Shown: positions 1 to 12,398 of the stretch, one piece after another | Numbering within the stretch: position 1 is the first letter of the stretch | How the letters are laid out: each line of letters starts with the position of its first letter | Assembly: GCF_026151205.1 (NCBI RefSeq) | Contig: NC_087080.1 | Coordinates: 16,343,337 to 16,407,336, forward strand | Direction: 5' to 3' | Length of the DNA stretch: 64,000 bases | Origin: Bolinopsis microptera | Lineage: Eukaryota; Ctenophora; Tentaculata; Lobata; Bolinopsidae | Translations under genes and position numbers: made by a program | The notes under the pieces: generated by a model | What the model saw: the letters and a program-made list of their open reading frames with translations, nothing else | What the model was told of the DNA's origin: nothing | The model's database searches: none

Positions 1-25
1 TGATATGTAGTTGTGTATTAAGCAG

Positions 26-184
26 TTACATCACTGCTTATAATGTGATAACATTATTTTCACAACTTTGAGTTGTGAAAATAGTTTTATCCAACGAGTT
101 TGACGAGTTGGATAAAACGAGTTATATCCCGAGGTTTGACCGAGGGATATAACTCATGTTATCATATTATAAGCAGTGATGTAA
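26..184. repeat. Nested palindrome: 29-bp outer inverted repeat enclosing three hairpins
   Basis: Arms 26-54 and 156-184 are reverse complements over 29 bp with one mismatch. Between them sit three consecutive perfect stems: 57-66/72-81, 84-95/107-118 and 119-130/144-155. Each of the three loops contains TTTGA. Folded, one strand would form a four-way, cloverleaf-like structure. No coding potential is visible. It may be a MITE-type element or a structure grown by inverted duplication. Confidence 0.85.
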
Positions 185-237
185 ATGCATTCTCTGATGA
201 TCTACGAAATGATGTTAGCGAATGCAGCATTTACATC
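178..237. repeat. Imperfect inverted repeat adjoining the nested palindrome
   Basis: GATGTAAATGCATTC at 178-192 pairs with 220-237, which carries a small internal insertion. The left arm shares its first bases with the outer arm of the preceding palindrome, so the two structures are alternatives or one composite. Confidence 0.6.
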
Positions 238-300
238 GGAAATTAACGACCGATAATATTACTACATAGAACATTCCAGAGTCAAACTTTCTAGAGGACA

Positions 301-526
301 CATCCTTATCTCTTAAAATTGTTACAGGTCGCTGAGATGTTGCTAATTATTTTAAATTGGTCAAATAAGCTCAGTGAAGCTCACACTCACACAAAACTTG
401 CCACAAATGGTTGACTACTTGTTATTGACATTCTGTAAAATTTTGAAGCAAAAATATTTATCAGAACATAAGTTATACCACTTTCTGTTTTTAAAATAAT
501 TAGCAACATCTCAGCGACTAAGGATG
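301..526. mobile_element. MITE-like inverted-repeat element
   Basis: A perfect 29-bp inverted repeat lies at 328-356 and 490-518. Outside it, 301-308 (CATCCTTA) pairs with 519-526 (TAAGGATG), separated from the left arm by a 19-bp insertion. The 133-bp interior has no ORF. This is the layout of a short non-autonomous element, but no target-site duplication could be assigned. Confidence 0.6.
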
Positions 527-531
527 GGCCA

Positions 532-618
532 GGGAGATAACAATAGTTATCTCCCTCCTATTTACCTGTTAATCACAGCCTAAATGTAGTACCAGGGAGA
601 TAACAATAGTTATCTCCC
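532..618. repeat. Two identical small hairpins
   Basis: The same 24-bp hairpin (10-bp stem GGGAGATAAC, loop AATA) occurs at 532-555 and 595-618. The two copies share flanking bases on both sides, consistent with a local duplication of about 63 bp. Confidence 0.75.
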
Positions 619-2464
619 TCCCAGTTATTGCACCCCTATTTAATGCATTATATTAGCGTAAACAAGAGTGAGATAACAACTTTTACATTATGGACAGTTA
701 CACACTGATCATGAGAGAATATATTATACAGCGTTGTGTATAGGATGTTCGAGGATGTAATTTATGAAAAAAAGATATTGATAGGTTTAATCCCCAGCTA
801 ACTTTATTAAATTTAGCAGTTATCTAATTAATATAAGATAACTTATAAAGAAATCTGATTCAAGAATTTTAAAAATCTTTTATTTTATACTGAGAAATTT
901 TACCGTTTTCTAGAAATATCTACATACAGTATGTATCTACAGCTCTATGTGTTCTGTGTAAAATTATCTTTATCCCGGTTGTTGCGACAAGTAAAAATGC
1001 TCTTATTAGGGAAAGGAGATTACTCGACGTTTCAATGTAACTACATCGTATTCATGATCTCAATAAATGTATTTAATAGTAGTTGTGAAAATAGTTTTAA
1101 AACTATTTTAAAAATGGTAATTACTTCTCATATAGGAACGGGTTCTTGTATTGTTACGAGAAATGCGTTTATTTGGTTAAAACTAGGATCATTATTAAAA
1201 GTGTGAAGCTAATCTTATATGGTTACATTTCCGAACACTATCTAATCTTACTCTAGCTATAGGGGTTGTAAGATTGACAATATCTAAGATGATCGGGTAA
1301 ATAATGTTTCTTCGCGCATTTCCTTTAACTAGAAATTAATTATTTTGTTTAGCACAAGATGATTTATTTTATTTTGTAGCTATGTTGTTTTGCTATATTA
1401 TCTTTTAAGTTATGGTGAATTATTCTGATGTACTTTAAATTTCTGCTGGCGATATTATAAATATGGGTTTGATTTAAATATTGTAAAATTACAATAAACG
1501 TCTGTATTTCTTGTATGATTTCCCACCGAACCGCGTTTTCATTGACTCGTAAAACTCGTTTATTTGATTACTGTACTAATAATATCAAACAAACAATTTT
1601 CAAGACTTCAAGAGCTTCTGAGTTCTGACATTATGTTATCTTACGAATATAAATATGTCTCGCAATACTACGTGTGTGTAGTGTGCGTGCAGACCGGCGC
1701 CGTACAATGTTGACAACCTAGTCGCCAGTGGTACTAGCAGAGCGCGGCATACCGCGCGCGACAGAGAGTTCGCCCGTACAATAGTGAACATTTCAAAGAT
1801 GATGATTAATCACTCGACTCGCTCTGATCTATTATTATCAGCAGTTTCCTTGCACTATAGTCCCCCTGTGCTCAGTAGTGCATCTCGCTACAACTTTGTA
1901 CTTGCAGTGGCGCGCGCGCCCGCCATCCGAAACAAGTGCGCCCGCAGCGGCGCGAAAGTTGAAAGTACATGTGATATGGTTAACTTTAAGTAAACACTTG
2001 CCTGTCACTTGACTTTCTGACACGTTCTCTAGCTAGGTGTCCTTAATTGACGATGTCAATTCATGGCAGCACAGTAGCGCATCTCGCCGATTTAGCTAAG
2101 CCAGGAGGTCGCTGTGAGAAGCCTTATTGAGTGCGCGGCGCGGCACAGTCTAGTAACGCATCGCGCTACAATAGGTGTCCCTAGATGATCATTCGTAACC
2201 TTAACCCTCTAATCTGATCGAATCCCAATCCTGGCCTTAATCAAACATCAAAGCATATGCTGAAACCCTAACGTAACCCTAGCGGGAAATCAAAAGGATT
2301 ACAGTGATCGAAACATAACAGTTTTTTGTCGATATCTCGCCAGGGAAACATCTTAACCAGATGCAGATGTTATGTGATTTGATTCAGAATCAGTGTCTTG
2401 AAGAACGAGTGTAAAGTGATTTTTAAAGTTTGTAACCTACCAAAACTTTGACATAATACATACG
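619..2464. other. Non-coding stretch with CG-rich palindromic patches
   Basis: I see no supported gene. Short ORFs here have no recognisable content. From about 1680 to 2190 there are CG-rich patches with recurring CAGTAGYGCATCTCGC-like phrases (near 1872 and 2070, degenerate near 2153), probably decayed repeats. The piece 1081-1095 repeats the right stem of the first hairpin at 72-88. Confidence 0.4.
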
Positions 2465-2651
2465 TTGTAACCCCTTTTCGCTCGCAAAAGGCCCCCTTCT
2501 AATCGCTGGCCTTTGGCCGGAGCCCACGCTTTGTTGCTCTAACCAAAGCCCTCTCGCTTGTAGTAGCGCGCGACCGCGCGCAGTATGCGTAGACACATGG
2601 CTATGTGAACACGCTTTGCGTGCACAAAAGAAACTTGTAACGTGTGGCAAC
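2465..2651. repeat. Diverged copy of a small CG-palindrome element
   Basis: The start (GTAACCCCTTTT) and end (GTAACGTGTGGCAAC) resemble the termini of the compact elements at 45557-45631 and 55613-55682. Those begin GCAACCCCTTTTGATCGCAC and carry CACGCTTCGCGTGCAC. Here the interior has the related CACGCTTTGCGTGCAC. I infer one short repeat family present in at least three places in the window. Confidence 0.5.
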
Positions 2652-3024
2652 TAATGCTAAACTCGCCGACGAAACAAATATTTTGCAAGTGTCGCCCGTT
2701 AAAAGTAATTTAAACTCAGTGTAATATTTGACCATTGTTGATGATCTGGCCCGGCGCGCGCTACTTCGTAGCACTTGCTATTGGAGGTCGGGAAGGCTAC
2801 TCAATATCTATTTGTTTGAAGAAAATTGTGCTGGCCGAAATTAGCGCTAAAAACCAACCTACAGTCGGCACGCGCGGCTCACTGTCGATGGCGCATTACC
2901 TAATTAGCTCAAGTTTGGAGAGTTACAGTTGTTTGTGGATGTTAAAGGGATAAAATACTTGTGCATCGAAGAAAATAAATGTTGTTAAGACAGAGCGGGC
3001 GAGTAAAGGTAATTAAATTAATTT

Positions 3025-3479
3025 GATGATCAGGGGCTACATCACGTCTTCAACCCAGGGGGGGCAAGGGATTGCGGGTTCCAGAGGTGGAGCCCCTGGT
3101 GGGGGGGGGTAGGGGGCGAAGCCCCCCCAATAGCAGGGGTCTGGGGCGCAGCCCCCAGTGGGGTCAAGGGGCGGAGCCCCTTGTCGGGGGGATAGGGGGT
3201 CGAAGCCCCCCTGAAAAATTTTAAGGAAATTAGACAATTTTGACGCATTTTCCAGTACTTGAGGGACACGAATTTACGTTAGCAGCAACTAAAAGAAAAA
3301 GCAAATTAATGTAAGTAGTCCGAATTTATTGACAGTACATACTTCACAATCTCTTTTAACTACACATTAGTACTACACTTTACTATACATACATTTTCAT
3401 GTTTTTGTAAACTTGTCCCCCAAATCCCAGGGGGGCAGCTGCCCCCCCTGCCCCCCCGGTGATGTAGCCCATGATGATG
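3025..3479. mobile_element. Non-autonomous TIR element with GGGGCGAAGCCCC-type palindromes
   Basis: The ends 3025-3045 and 3459-3479 are inverted repeats of about 21 bp around GGGCTACATCAC / GTGATGTAGCCC, with a few mismatches. The left interior (3057-3215) holds several GGGG(C/T)GNAGCCCC palindromes separated by G-runs. A G/C-rich block also lies near the right end (3417-3457). It has no transposase ORF. It abuts LINE-derived sequence that starts at about 3480, so it may have inserted into or truncated that LINE. Confidence 0.6.
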
Positions 3480-3647
3480 CTCTTGTCAACGGTCGTAAGA
3501 TCGTTTCTCCGCTTGCCAAAAGTGATCATGTTGGGATACTAGTCAAACTGGTTGTTTCGCCCAATACTAACAAAAGTCCCAAACAAAAGATTTTAAAGCC
3601 TATTTGGGGTAAGATTTCCTCAGAAGAGTTATTTAACTTTAGTATGA
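3480..3647 (+). pseudogene. LINE endonuclease C-terminal fragment
   Basis: Translation gives a segment containing SPLAKSDHVGI, then KPIWGKISSEELFNFSMN. An S-D-H motif followed by a lysine-rich linker is how apurinic-like endonuclease domains of CR1/Jockey-type LINEs end before the reverse transcriptase. The reading would continue naturally into NNIDWDYS at about 10487, which now lies beyond the 405-bp tandem array. The 5' part of the element is missing or replaced by the TIR element at 3025-3479. The family assignment is by eye. Confidence 0.55.
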
Positions 3648-6600
3648 ATAGTTGTGGACACAACAGGAAAATTGAGAATAATCTTGTGCGAGGGTAGGGA
3701 CCCAGATGTCGTTTCTAACCCAAATAAACTTTAAGGAGGCTTCTCATCAGTAGCCGCACCTCCTTACTCGGTTTCTGAACTGGAATTCTATGGGCTTCCA
3801 GACGGCCAGACCGAGTATTACCATCCCATCCTTCTAGAGTTCATCACAAGTAGCACCCACCTTGAAGATCTTTGACACCCAGACACACCCCATTGGCGAA
3901 CAAACTTTGGATATAATCTTACATGCTCCCGAAGGAATCCCTGGTTTATGGTCTTTCTCATCGTCACCAGCACTTTCACTAGGTCACCAGCTCTTTCACT
4001 GAAGTCATCAGCCCTTTCACTGAAGTCATCAGATGTGACTCTGATCAACGGTATAGTTGTGGACACAACAAGAAAATTGAGAATAATCTTGTGCGAGGGT
4101 AGGGACCCAGATGTCGTTTCTAACCCAAATAAACTTTAAGGAGGCTTCTCATCAGTAGCCGCACCTCCTTACTCGGTTTCTGAACTGGAATTCTATGGGC
4201 TTCCAGACGGCCAGACCGAGTATTACCATCCCATCCTTCTAGAGTTCATCACAAGCAGCACCCACCTTGAAGATCTTTGACACCCAGACACACCCCATTG
4301 GCGAACAAACTTTGGATATAATCTTACATGCTCCCGAAGGAATCCCTGGTTTATGGTCTTTCTCATCGTCACCAGCACTTTCACTAGGTCACCAGCTCTT
4401 TCACTGAAGTCATCAGCCCTTTCACTGAAGTCATCAGATGTGACTCTGATCAACGGTATAGTTGTGGACACAACAAGAAAATTGAGAATAATCTTGTGCG
4501 AGGGTAGGGACCCAGATGTCGTTTCTAACCCAAATAAACTTTAAGGAGGCTTCTCATCAGTAGCCGCACCTCCTTACTCGGTTTCTGAACTGGAATTCTA
4601 TGGGCTTCCAGACGGCCAGACCGAGTATTACCATCCCATCCTTCTAGAGTTCATCACAAGTAGCACCCACCTTGAAGATCTTTGACACCCAGACACACCC
4701 CATTGGCGAACAAACTTTGGATATAATCTTACATGCTCCCGAAGGAATCCCTGGTTTATGGTCTTTCTCATCGTCACCAGCACTTTCACTAGGTCACCAG
4801 CTCTTTCACTGAAGTCATCAGCCCTTTCACTGAAGTCATCAGATGTGACTCTGATCAACGGTATAGTTGTGGACACAACAAGAAAATTGAGAATAATCTT
4901 GTGCGAGGGTAGGGACCCAGATGTCGTTTCTAACCCAAATAAACTTTAAGGAGGCTTCTCATCAGTAGCCGCACCTCCTTACTCGGTTTCTGAACTGGAA
5001 TTCTATGGGCTTCCAGACGGCCAGACCGAGTATTACCATCCCATCCTTCTAGAGTTCATCACAAGTAGCACCCACCTTGAAGATCTTTGACACCCAGACA
5101 CACCCCATTGGCGAACAAACTTTGGATATAATCTTACATGCTCCCGAAGGAATCCCTGGTTTATGGTCTTTCTCATCGTCACCAGCACTTTCACTAGGTC
5201 ACCAGCTCTTTCACTGAAGTCATCAGCCCTTTCACTGAAGTCATCAGATGTGACTCTGATCAACGGTATAGTTGTGGACACAACAAGAAAATTGAGAATA
5301 ATCTTGTGCGAGGGTAGGGACCCAGATGTCGTTTCTAACCCAAATAAACTTTAAGGAGGCTTCTCATCAGTAGCCGCACCTCCTTACTCGGTTTCTGAAC
5401 TGGAATTCTATGGGCTTCCAGACGGCCAGACCGAGTATTACCATCCCATCCTTCTAGAGTTCATCACAAGTAGCACCCACCTTGAAGATCTTTGACACCC
5501 AGACACACCCCATTGGCGAACAAACTTTGGATATAATCTTACATGCTCCCGAAGGAATCCCTGGTTTATGGTCTTTCTCATCGTCACCAGCACTTTCACT
5601 AGGTCACCAGCTCTTTCACTGAAGTCATCAGCCCTTTCACTGAAGTCATCAGATGTGACTCTGATCAACGGTATAGTTGTGGACACAACAAGAAAATTGA
5701 GAATAATCTTGTGCGAGGGTAGGGACCCAGATGTCGTTTCTAACCCAAATAAACTTTAAGGAGGCTTCTCATCAGTAGCCGCACCTCCTTACTCGGTTTC
5801 TGAACTGGAATTCTATGGGCTTCCAGACGGCCAGACCGAGTATTACCATCCCATCCTTCTAGAGTTCATCACAAGTAGCACCCACCTTGAAGATCTTTGA
5901 CACCCAGACACACCCCATTGGCGAACAAACTTTGGATATAATCTTACATGCTCCCGAAGGAATCCCTGGTTTATGGTCTTTCTCATCGTCACCAGCACTT
6001 TCACTAGGTCACCAGCTCTTTCACTGAAGTCATCAGCCCTTTCACTGAAGTCATCAGATGTGACTCTGATCAACGGTATAGTTGTGGACACAACAAGAAA
6101 ATTGAGAATAATCTTGTGCGAGGGTAGGGACCCAGATGTCGTTTCTAACCCAAATAAACTTTAAGGAGGCTTCTCATCAGTAGCCGCACCTCCTTACTCG
6201 GTTTCTGAACTGGAATTCTATGGGCTTCCAGACGGCCAGACCGAGTATTACCATCCCATCCTTCTAGAGTTCATCACAAGTAGCACCCACCTTGAAGATC
6301 TTTGACACCCAGACACACCCCATTGGCGAACAAACTTTGGATATAATCTTACATGCTCCCGAAGGAATCCCTGGTTTATGGTCTTTCTCATCGTCACCAG
6401 CACTTTCACTAGGTCACCAGCTCTTTCACTGAAGTCATCAGCCCTTTCACTGAAGTCATCAGATGTGACTCTGATCAACGGTATAGTTGTGGACACAACA
6501 AGAAAATTGAGAATAATCTTGTGCGAGGGTAGGGACCAAGATGTCGTTTCTAACCCAAATAAACTTTAAGGAGGCTTCTCATCAGTAGCCGCACCTCCTT

Positions 6601-9600
6601 ACTCGGTTTCTGAACTGGAATTCTATGGGCTTCCAGACGGCCAGACCGAGTATTACCATCCCATCCTTCTAGAGTTCATCACAAGTAGCACCCACCTTGA
6701 AGATCTTTGACACCCAGACACACCCCATTGGCGAACAAACTTTGGATATAATCTTACATGCTCCCGAAGGAATCCCTGGTTTATGGTCTTTCTCATCGTC
6801 ACCAGCACTTTCACTAGGTCACCAGCTCTTTCACTGAAGTCATCAGCCCTTTCACTGAAGTCATCAGATGTGACTCTGATCAACGGTATAGTTGTGGACA
6901 CAACAAGAAAATTGAGAATAATCTTGTGCGAGGGTAGGGACCCAGATGTCGTTTCTAACCCAAATAAACTTTAAGGAGGCTTCTCATCAGTAGCCGCACC
7001 TCCTTACTCGGTTTCTGAACTGGAATTCTATGGGCTTCCAGACGGCCAGACCGAGTATTACCATCCCATCCTTCTAGAGTTCATCACAAGTAGCACCCAC
7101 CTTGAAGATCTTTGACACCCAGACACACCCCATTGGCGAACAAACTTTGGATATAATCTTACATGCTCCCGAAGGAATCCCTGGTTTATGGTCTTTCTCA
7201 TCGTCACCAGCACTTTCACTAGGTCACCAGCTCTTTCACTGAAGTCATCAGCCCTTTCACTGAAGTCATCAGATGTGACTCTGATCAACGGTATAGTTGT
7301 GGACACAACAAGAAAATTGAGAATAATCTTGTGCGAGGGTAGGGACCAAGATGTCGTTTCTAACCCAAATAAACTTTAAGGAGGCTTCTCATCAGTAGCC
7401 GCACCTCCTTACTCGGTTTCTGAACTGGAATTCTATGGGCTTCCAGACGGCCAGACCGAGTATTACCATCCCATCCTTCTAGAGTTCATCACAAGTAGCA
7501 CCCACCTTGAAGATCTTTGACACCCAGACACACCCCATTGGCGAACAAACTTTGGATATAATCTTACATGCTCCCGAAGGAATCCCTGGTTTATGGTCTT
7601 TCTCATCGTCACCAGCACTTTCACTAGGTCACCAGCTCTTTCACTGAAGTCATCAGCCCTTTCACTGAAGTCATCAGATGTGACTCTGATCAACGGTATA
7701 GTTGTGGACACAACAAGAAAATTGAGAATAATCTTGTGCGAGGGTAGGGACCCAGATGTCGTTTCTAACCCAAATAAACTTTAAGGAGGCTTCTCATCAG
7801 TAGCCGCACCTCCTTACTCGGTTTCTGAACTGGAATTCTATGGGCTTCCAGACGGCCAGACCGAGTATTACCATCCCATCCTTCTAGAGTTCATCACAAG
7901 TAGCACCCACCTTGAAGATCTTTGACACCCAGACACACCCCATTGGCGAACAAACTTTGGATATAATCTTACATGCTCCCGAAGGAATCCCTGGTTTATG
8001 GTCTTTCTCATCGTCACCAGCACTTTCACTAGGTCACCAGCTCTTTCACTGAAGTCATCAGCCCTTTCACTGAAGTCATCAGATGTGACTCTGATCAACG
8101 GTATAGTTGTGGACACAACAAGAAAATTGAGAATAATCTTGTGCGAGGGTAGGGACCCAGATGTCGTTTCTAACCCAAATAAACTTTAAGGAGGCTTCTC
8201 ATCAGTAGCCGCACCTCCTTACTCGGTTTCTGAACTGGAATTCTATGGGCTTCCAGACGGCCAGACCGAGTATTACCATCCCATCCTTCTAGAGTTCATC
8301 ACAAGTAGCACCCACCTTGAAGATCTTTGACACCCAGACACACCCCATTGGCGAACAAACTTTGGATATAATCTTACATGCTCCCGAAGGAATCCCTGGT
8401 TTATGGTCTTTCTCATCGTCACCAGCACTTTCACTAGGTCACCAGCTCTTTCACTGAAGTCATCAGCCCTTTCACTGAAGTCATCAGATGTGACTCTGAT
8501 CAACGGTATAGTTGTGGACACAACAAGAAAATTGAGAATAATCTTGTGCGAGGGTAGGGACCCAGATGTCGTTTCTAACCCAAATAAACTTTAAGGAGGC
8601 TTCTCATCAGTAGCCGCACCTCCTTACTCGGTTTCTGAACTGGAATTCTATGGGCTTCCAGACGGCCAGACCGAGTATTACCATCCCATCCTTCTAGAGT
8701 TCATCACAAGTAGCACCCACCTTGAAGATCTTTGACACCCAGACACACCCCATTGGCGAACAAACTTTGGATATAATCTTACATGCTCCCGAAGGAATCC
8801 CTGGTTTATGGTCTTTCTCATCGTCACCAGCACTTTCACTAGGTCACCAGCTCTTTCACTGAAGTCATCAGCCCTTTCACTGAAGTCATCAGATGTGACT
8901 CTGATCAACGGTATAGTTGTGGACACAACAAGAAAATTGAGAATAATCTTGTGCGAGGGTAGGGACCCAGATGTCGTTTCTAACCCAAATAAACTTTAAG
9001 GAGGCTTCTCATCAGTAGCCGCACCTCCTTACTCGGTTTCTGAACTGGAATTCTATGGGCTTCCAGACGGCCAGACCGAGTATTACCATCCCATCCTTCT
9101 AGAGTTCATCACAAGTAGCACCCACCTTGAAGATCTTTGACACCCAGACACACCCCATTGGCGAACAAACTTTGGATATAATCTTACATGCTCCCGAAGG
9201 AATCCCTGGTTTATGGTCTTTCTCATCGTCACCAGCACTTTCACTAGGTCACCAGCTCTTTCACTGAAGTCATCAGCCCTTTCACTGAAGTCATCAGATG
9301 TGACTCTGATCAACGGTATAGTTGTGGACACAACAAGAAAATTGAGAATAATCTTGTGCGAGGGTAGGGACCAAGATGTCGTTTCTAACCCAAATAAACT
9401 TTAAGGAGGCTTCTCATCAGTAGCCGCACCTCCTTACTCGGTTTCTGAACTGGAATTCTATGGGCTTCCAGACGGCCAGACCGAGTATTACCATCCCATC
9501 CTTCTAGAGTTCATCACAAGTAGCACCCACCTTGAAGATCTTTGACACCCAGACACACCCCATTGGCGAACAAACTTTGGATATAATCTTACATGCTCCC

Positions 9601-10486
9601 GAAGGAATCCCTGGTTTATGGTCTTTCTCATCGTCACCAGCACTTTCACTAGGTCACCAGCTCTTTCACTGAAGTCATCAGCCCTTTCACTGAAGTCATC
9701 AGATGTGACTCTGATCAACGGTATAGTTGTGGACACAACAAGAAAATTGAGAATAATCTTGTGCGAGGGTAGGGACCCAGATGTCGTTTCTAACCCAAAT
9801 AAACTTTAAGGAGGCTTCTCATCAGTAGCCGCACCTCCTTACTCGGTTTCTGAACTGGAATTCTATGGGCTTCCAGACGGCCAGACCGAGTATTACCATC
9901 CCATCCTTCTAGAGTTCATCACAAGTAGCACCCACCTTGAAGATCTTTGACACCCAGACACACCCCATTGGCGAACAAACTTTGGATATAATCTTACATG
10001 CTCCCGAAGGAATCCCTGGTTTATGGTCTTTCTCATCGTCACCAGCACTTTCACTAGGTCACCAGCTCTTTCACTGAAGTCATCAGCCCTTTCACTGAAG
10101 TCATCAGATGTGACTCTGATCAACGGTATAGTTGTGGACACAACAAGAAAATTGAGAATAATCTTGTGCGAGGGTAGGGACCCAGATGTCGTTTCTAACC
10201 CAAATAAACTTTAAGGAGGCTTCTCATCAGTAGCCGCACCTCCTTACTCGGTTTCTGAACTGGAATTCTATGGGCTTCCAGACGGCCAGACCGAGTATTA
10301 CCATCCCATCCTTCTAGAGTTCATCACAAGTAGCACCCACCTTGAAGATCTTTGACACCCAGACACACCCCATTGGCGAACAAACTTTGGATATAATCTT
10401 ACATGCTCCCGAAGGAATCCCTGGTTTATGGTCTTTCTCATCGTCACCAGCACTTTCACTAGGTCACAGCTCTTTCACTGAAGTCA
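3648..10486. repeat. 405-bp tandem array, about 16.9 copies, inside a LINE
   Basis: The unit recurs at exactly 405 bp. For example, the phrase starting at 3948 recurs at 4353, 4758, 5163 and so on to 10023. Units are almost identical; visible variants include C to A near 6538, 7348 and 9373 and T to C near 4254. In the plus strand the unit reads, in two frames, phrases like an LINE endonuclease: YYHPILLEFITSSTHLEDL and THPIGEQTLDIILHAPEG. A 21-bp subrepeat (CTTTCACTGAAGTCATCAG-like) lies near its 3' end. Recurrent ORFs of 63 and 82 codons are by-products of the periodicity. Confidence 0.9.
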
Positions 10487-12398
10487 ATAATATTGACTGG
10501 GATTATAGTTGTACAAATAATGTTCAAGATATGTGGGTTGAACTACATGGTAAATTGGAGTCTGTTGCTGCAGCTGTCCCAGCTGCTTCGGTTTATCTCG
10601 ACAACAGACCTGTCAAGTTGCCATGGAGTACAACTTCACTTAAAAGAATGAGTAAGAACATGGGCTGAATTTGATATTAATCCTTCGGATATTAACTTTA
10701 GCTGTGCAAATAGCAAGCAGCGTATTTTTGAGGTGGCAGAAATTAAAGCTAAAGTAAATTATGAAAAGAAGATTACATCTAATTTAAAACAGAATTGTGA
10801 ATCTTTTTACTCGTATTTGCGTAATAAACGTCAAGTTAAGTCAAGTGTTGTTTCTTTAGATAGAGGAGATGGTACACGCACAGATAGTTCATCTGAGTCA
10901 GCTGAGGTACTTGCTAGTGCCTTTAGTTCTGTGTTTGTGCGTGAACCACCTGGCCCTCTTCCCCAAAATGAGAGTTATAACAAAGAGGTTATTGATGATA
11001 TGGAAATTAGCAGTTCTGATATCAAGAAGCAGCTTTTAAAGCTTAATGTTTTTAAAAGTTCTGGTCCGGATGGCGTTCATCCAAAGTTGTTGAAATCCTT
11101 AGCATACGATGAAAAGTTTGTTGAAGCTGTAACTAAATTATTTGTTAAGTGTTCAGAAACAGGAGTCCTGCCTGACATTTGGAAGACAGCATCTGTTGTA
11201 GCATTGTTCAAAAAGGGTGTTAAATCTGATCCCTTAAGTTTTAGATGTTATAAAAGACTTTCTGACAGACAGAATCATGAGGGTTTGTGTAGAAGGACAA
11301 TGGTCTGAGGTGAAACACGTGTTATCTGGTGTTCCCCAGGGGTCAGTATTGGGTCCTTTGCTATTTATTCTTTATATAAACGATTTACCTGACAATGTTA
11401 AAAATAAGATTAAATTATTTGCAGATGATCTCAAGTTAGTCTGTAATGCAGCTAACCATAGAAGTGTATCTGATGATATTTTAGAACTCGAAATTTGGGA
11501 GAGTATTTGGCACTTAAACTTCAATCCTGCCAAGTGTAAAGTAGTCCATATTAATCTGAATAATAATCCTAACTCGAATTATATTGTAAATGGAGTAGAA
11601 CTAGAAGTATCTGCACAGGAAAAAGATTTGGGGGTTATTACCCATAGCTCCTTGCTTTGGAATGAACAGATAAAAGCATGTATTTCTAAAGCAAATCGTA
11701 TGATCTGCTGGATTGTAAGGAACTTAGTTATTAGAGAAAAGGTTGTAATGATAGCTATTTATAAAGCTTTGATAAGACCTCATCTTGAGTATTGTGTCCA
11801 ATTGTGGAATCCAGTTGCGGCTCATGGAAGTTGGGGGACTGTTTTGGAGCTGGAGAGCGTCCAGAGGCGGTTTACCCGTCTTATTGATGAGGTGGGTACT
11901 CTTCCATACAGCTGCAGACTGGATATCCTCAATTTGACAACGCTGGCAGAGCGGCGAATACGTGGGGACCTTATCAAAGCTTTTAAAGTAACTAGTGGTT
12001 TGACTGAATATGGATCGGGTTTGTTCAGAATGAGCAGATCTGGTCTTAATCTAGTTTCAACCAATAGGTGTAATAAGAGTGTAACTAAAGTTAAGAATCT
12101 CCAGTCTTCTTTTCTTCCGGAGCGAGTCATTCCTTACTGGAACAAACTCCCTTCAGATGTCAAGAACTGCTCGACAGTTTTAAGCTTTAAAGTTAGATTG
12201 GAAGGATTTAAGAAAGAAATGATTTCTAAAAACAGTGTAAATGATTTTTATTTTTGGAATGTTTCGAATGAAGTTTTAGGGAAAATTGAAGGACCCAGTT
12301 ATTTAAGCAATAAGGAGACACATAATGAATATCTTTGGTTTCATCCTTTTGTGGCAAAGAAGCGTTTCATAAATCTTTATTCCACTGGGAAGTATTAA
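10487..12398 (+). pseudogene. CR1/Jockey-like LINE reverse transcriptase, broken
   Basis: Three pieces read in order. 10487-10664 encodes the endonuclease-RT linker (VNNIDWDYS... KLPWSTTSLKRM). About 10665-11260 encodes the RT fingers, with FKSSGPDGVHPKLL and GVLPDIWKTASVVALFKKG. 11277-12398 encodes the palm and C-terminal region, with GVPQGSVLGPLL (from about 11328), the catalytic FADD (11418-11429) and the CR1-like LGVITHSSLLWNEQIKACI. The pieces are in different frames. Between about 11250 and 11280 a large part of the palm, including the first catalytic aspartate motif, is missing. It is therefore a dead retroelement. A second truncated copy of the family lies at 37343-37684 on the other strand. 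Confidence 0.85.

Noticed and set aside
2193-2275. Interstitial telomere-like CCCTAA phrases
   Set aside because: Only isolated AACCCTAA words, no tandem run.
3818-10214. Sixteen repeated pairs of 82- and 63-codon ORFs
   Set aside because: They recur every 405 bp because the DNA does; two overlapping frames on opposite strands cannot be supported as genes.
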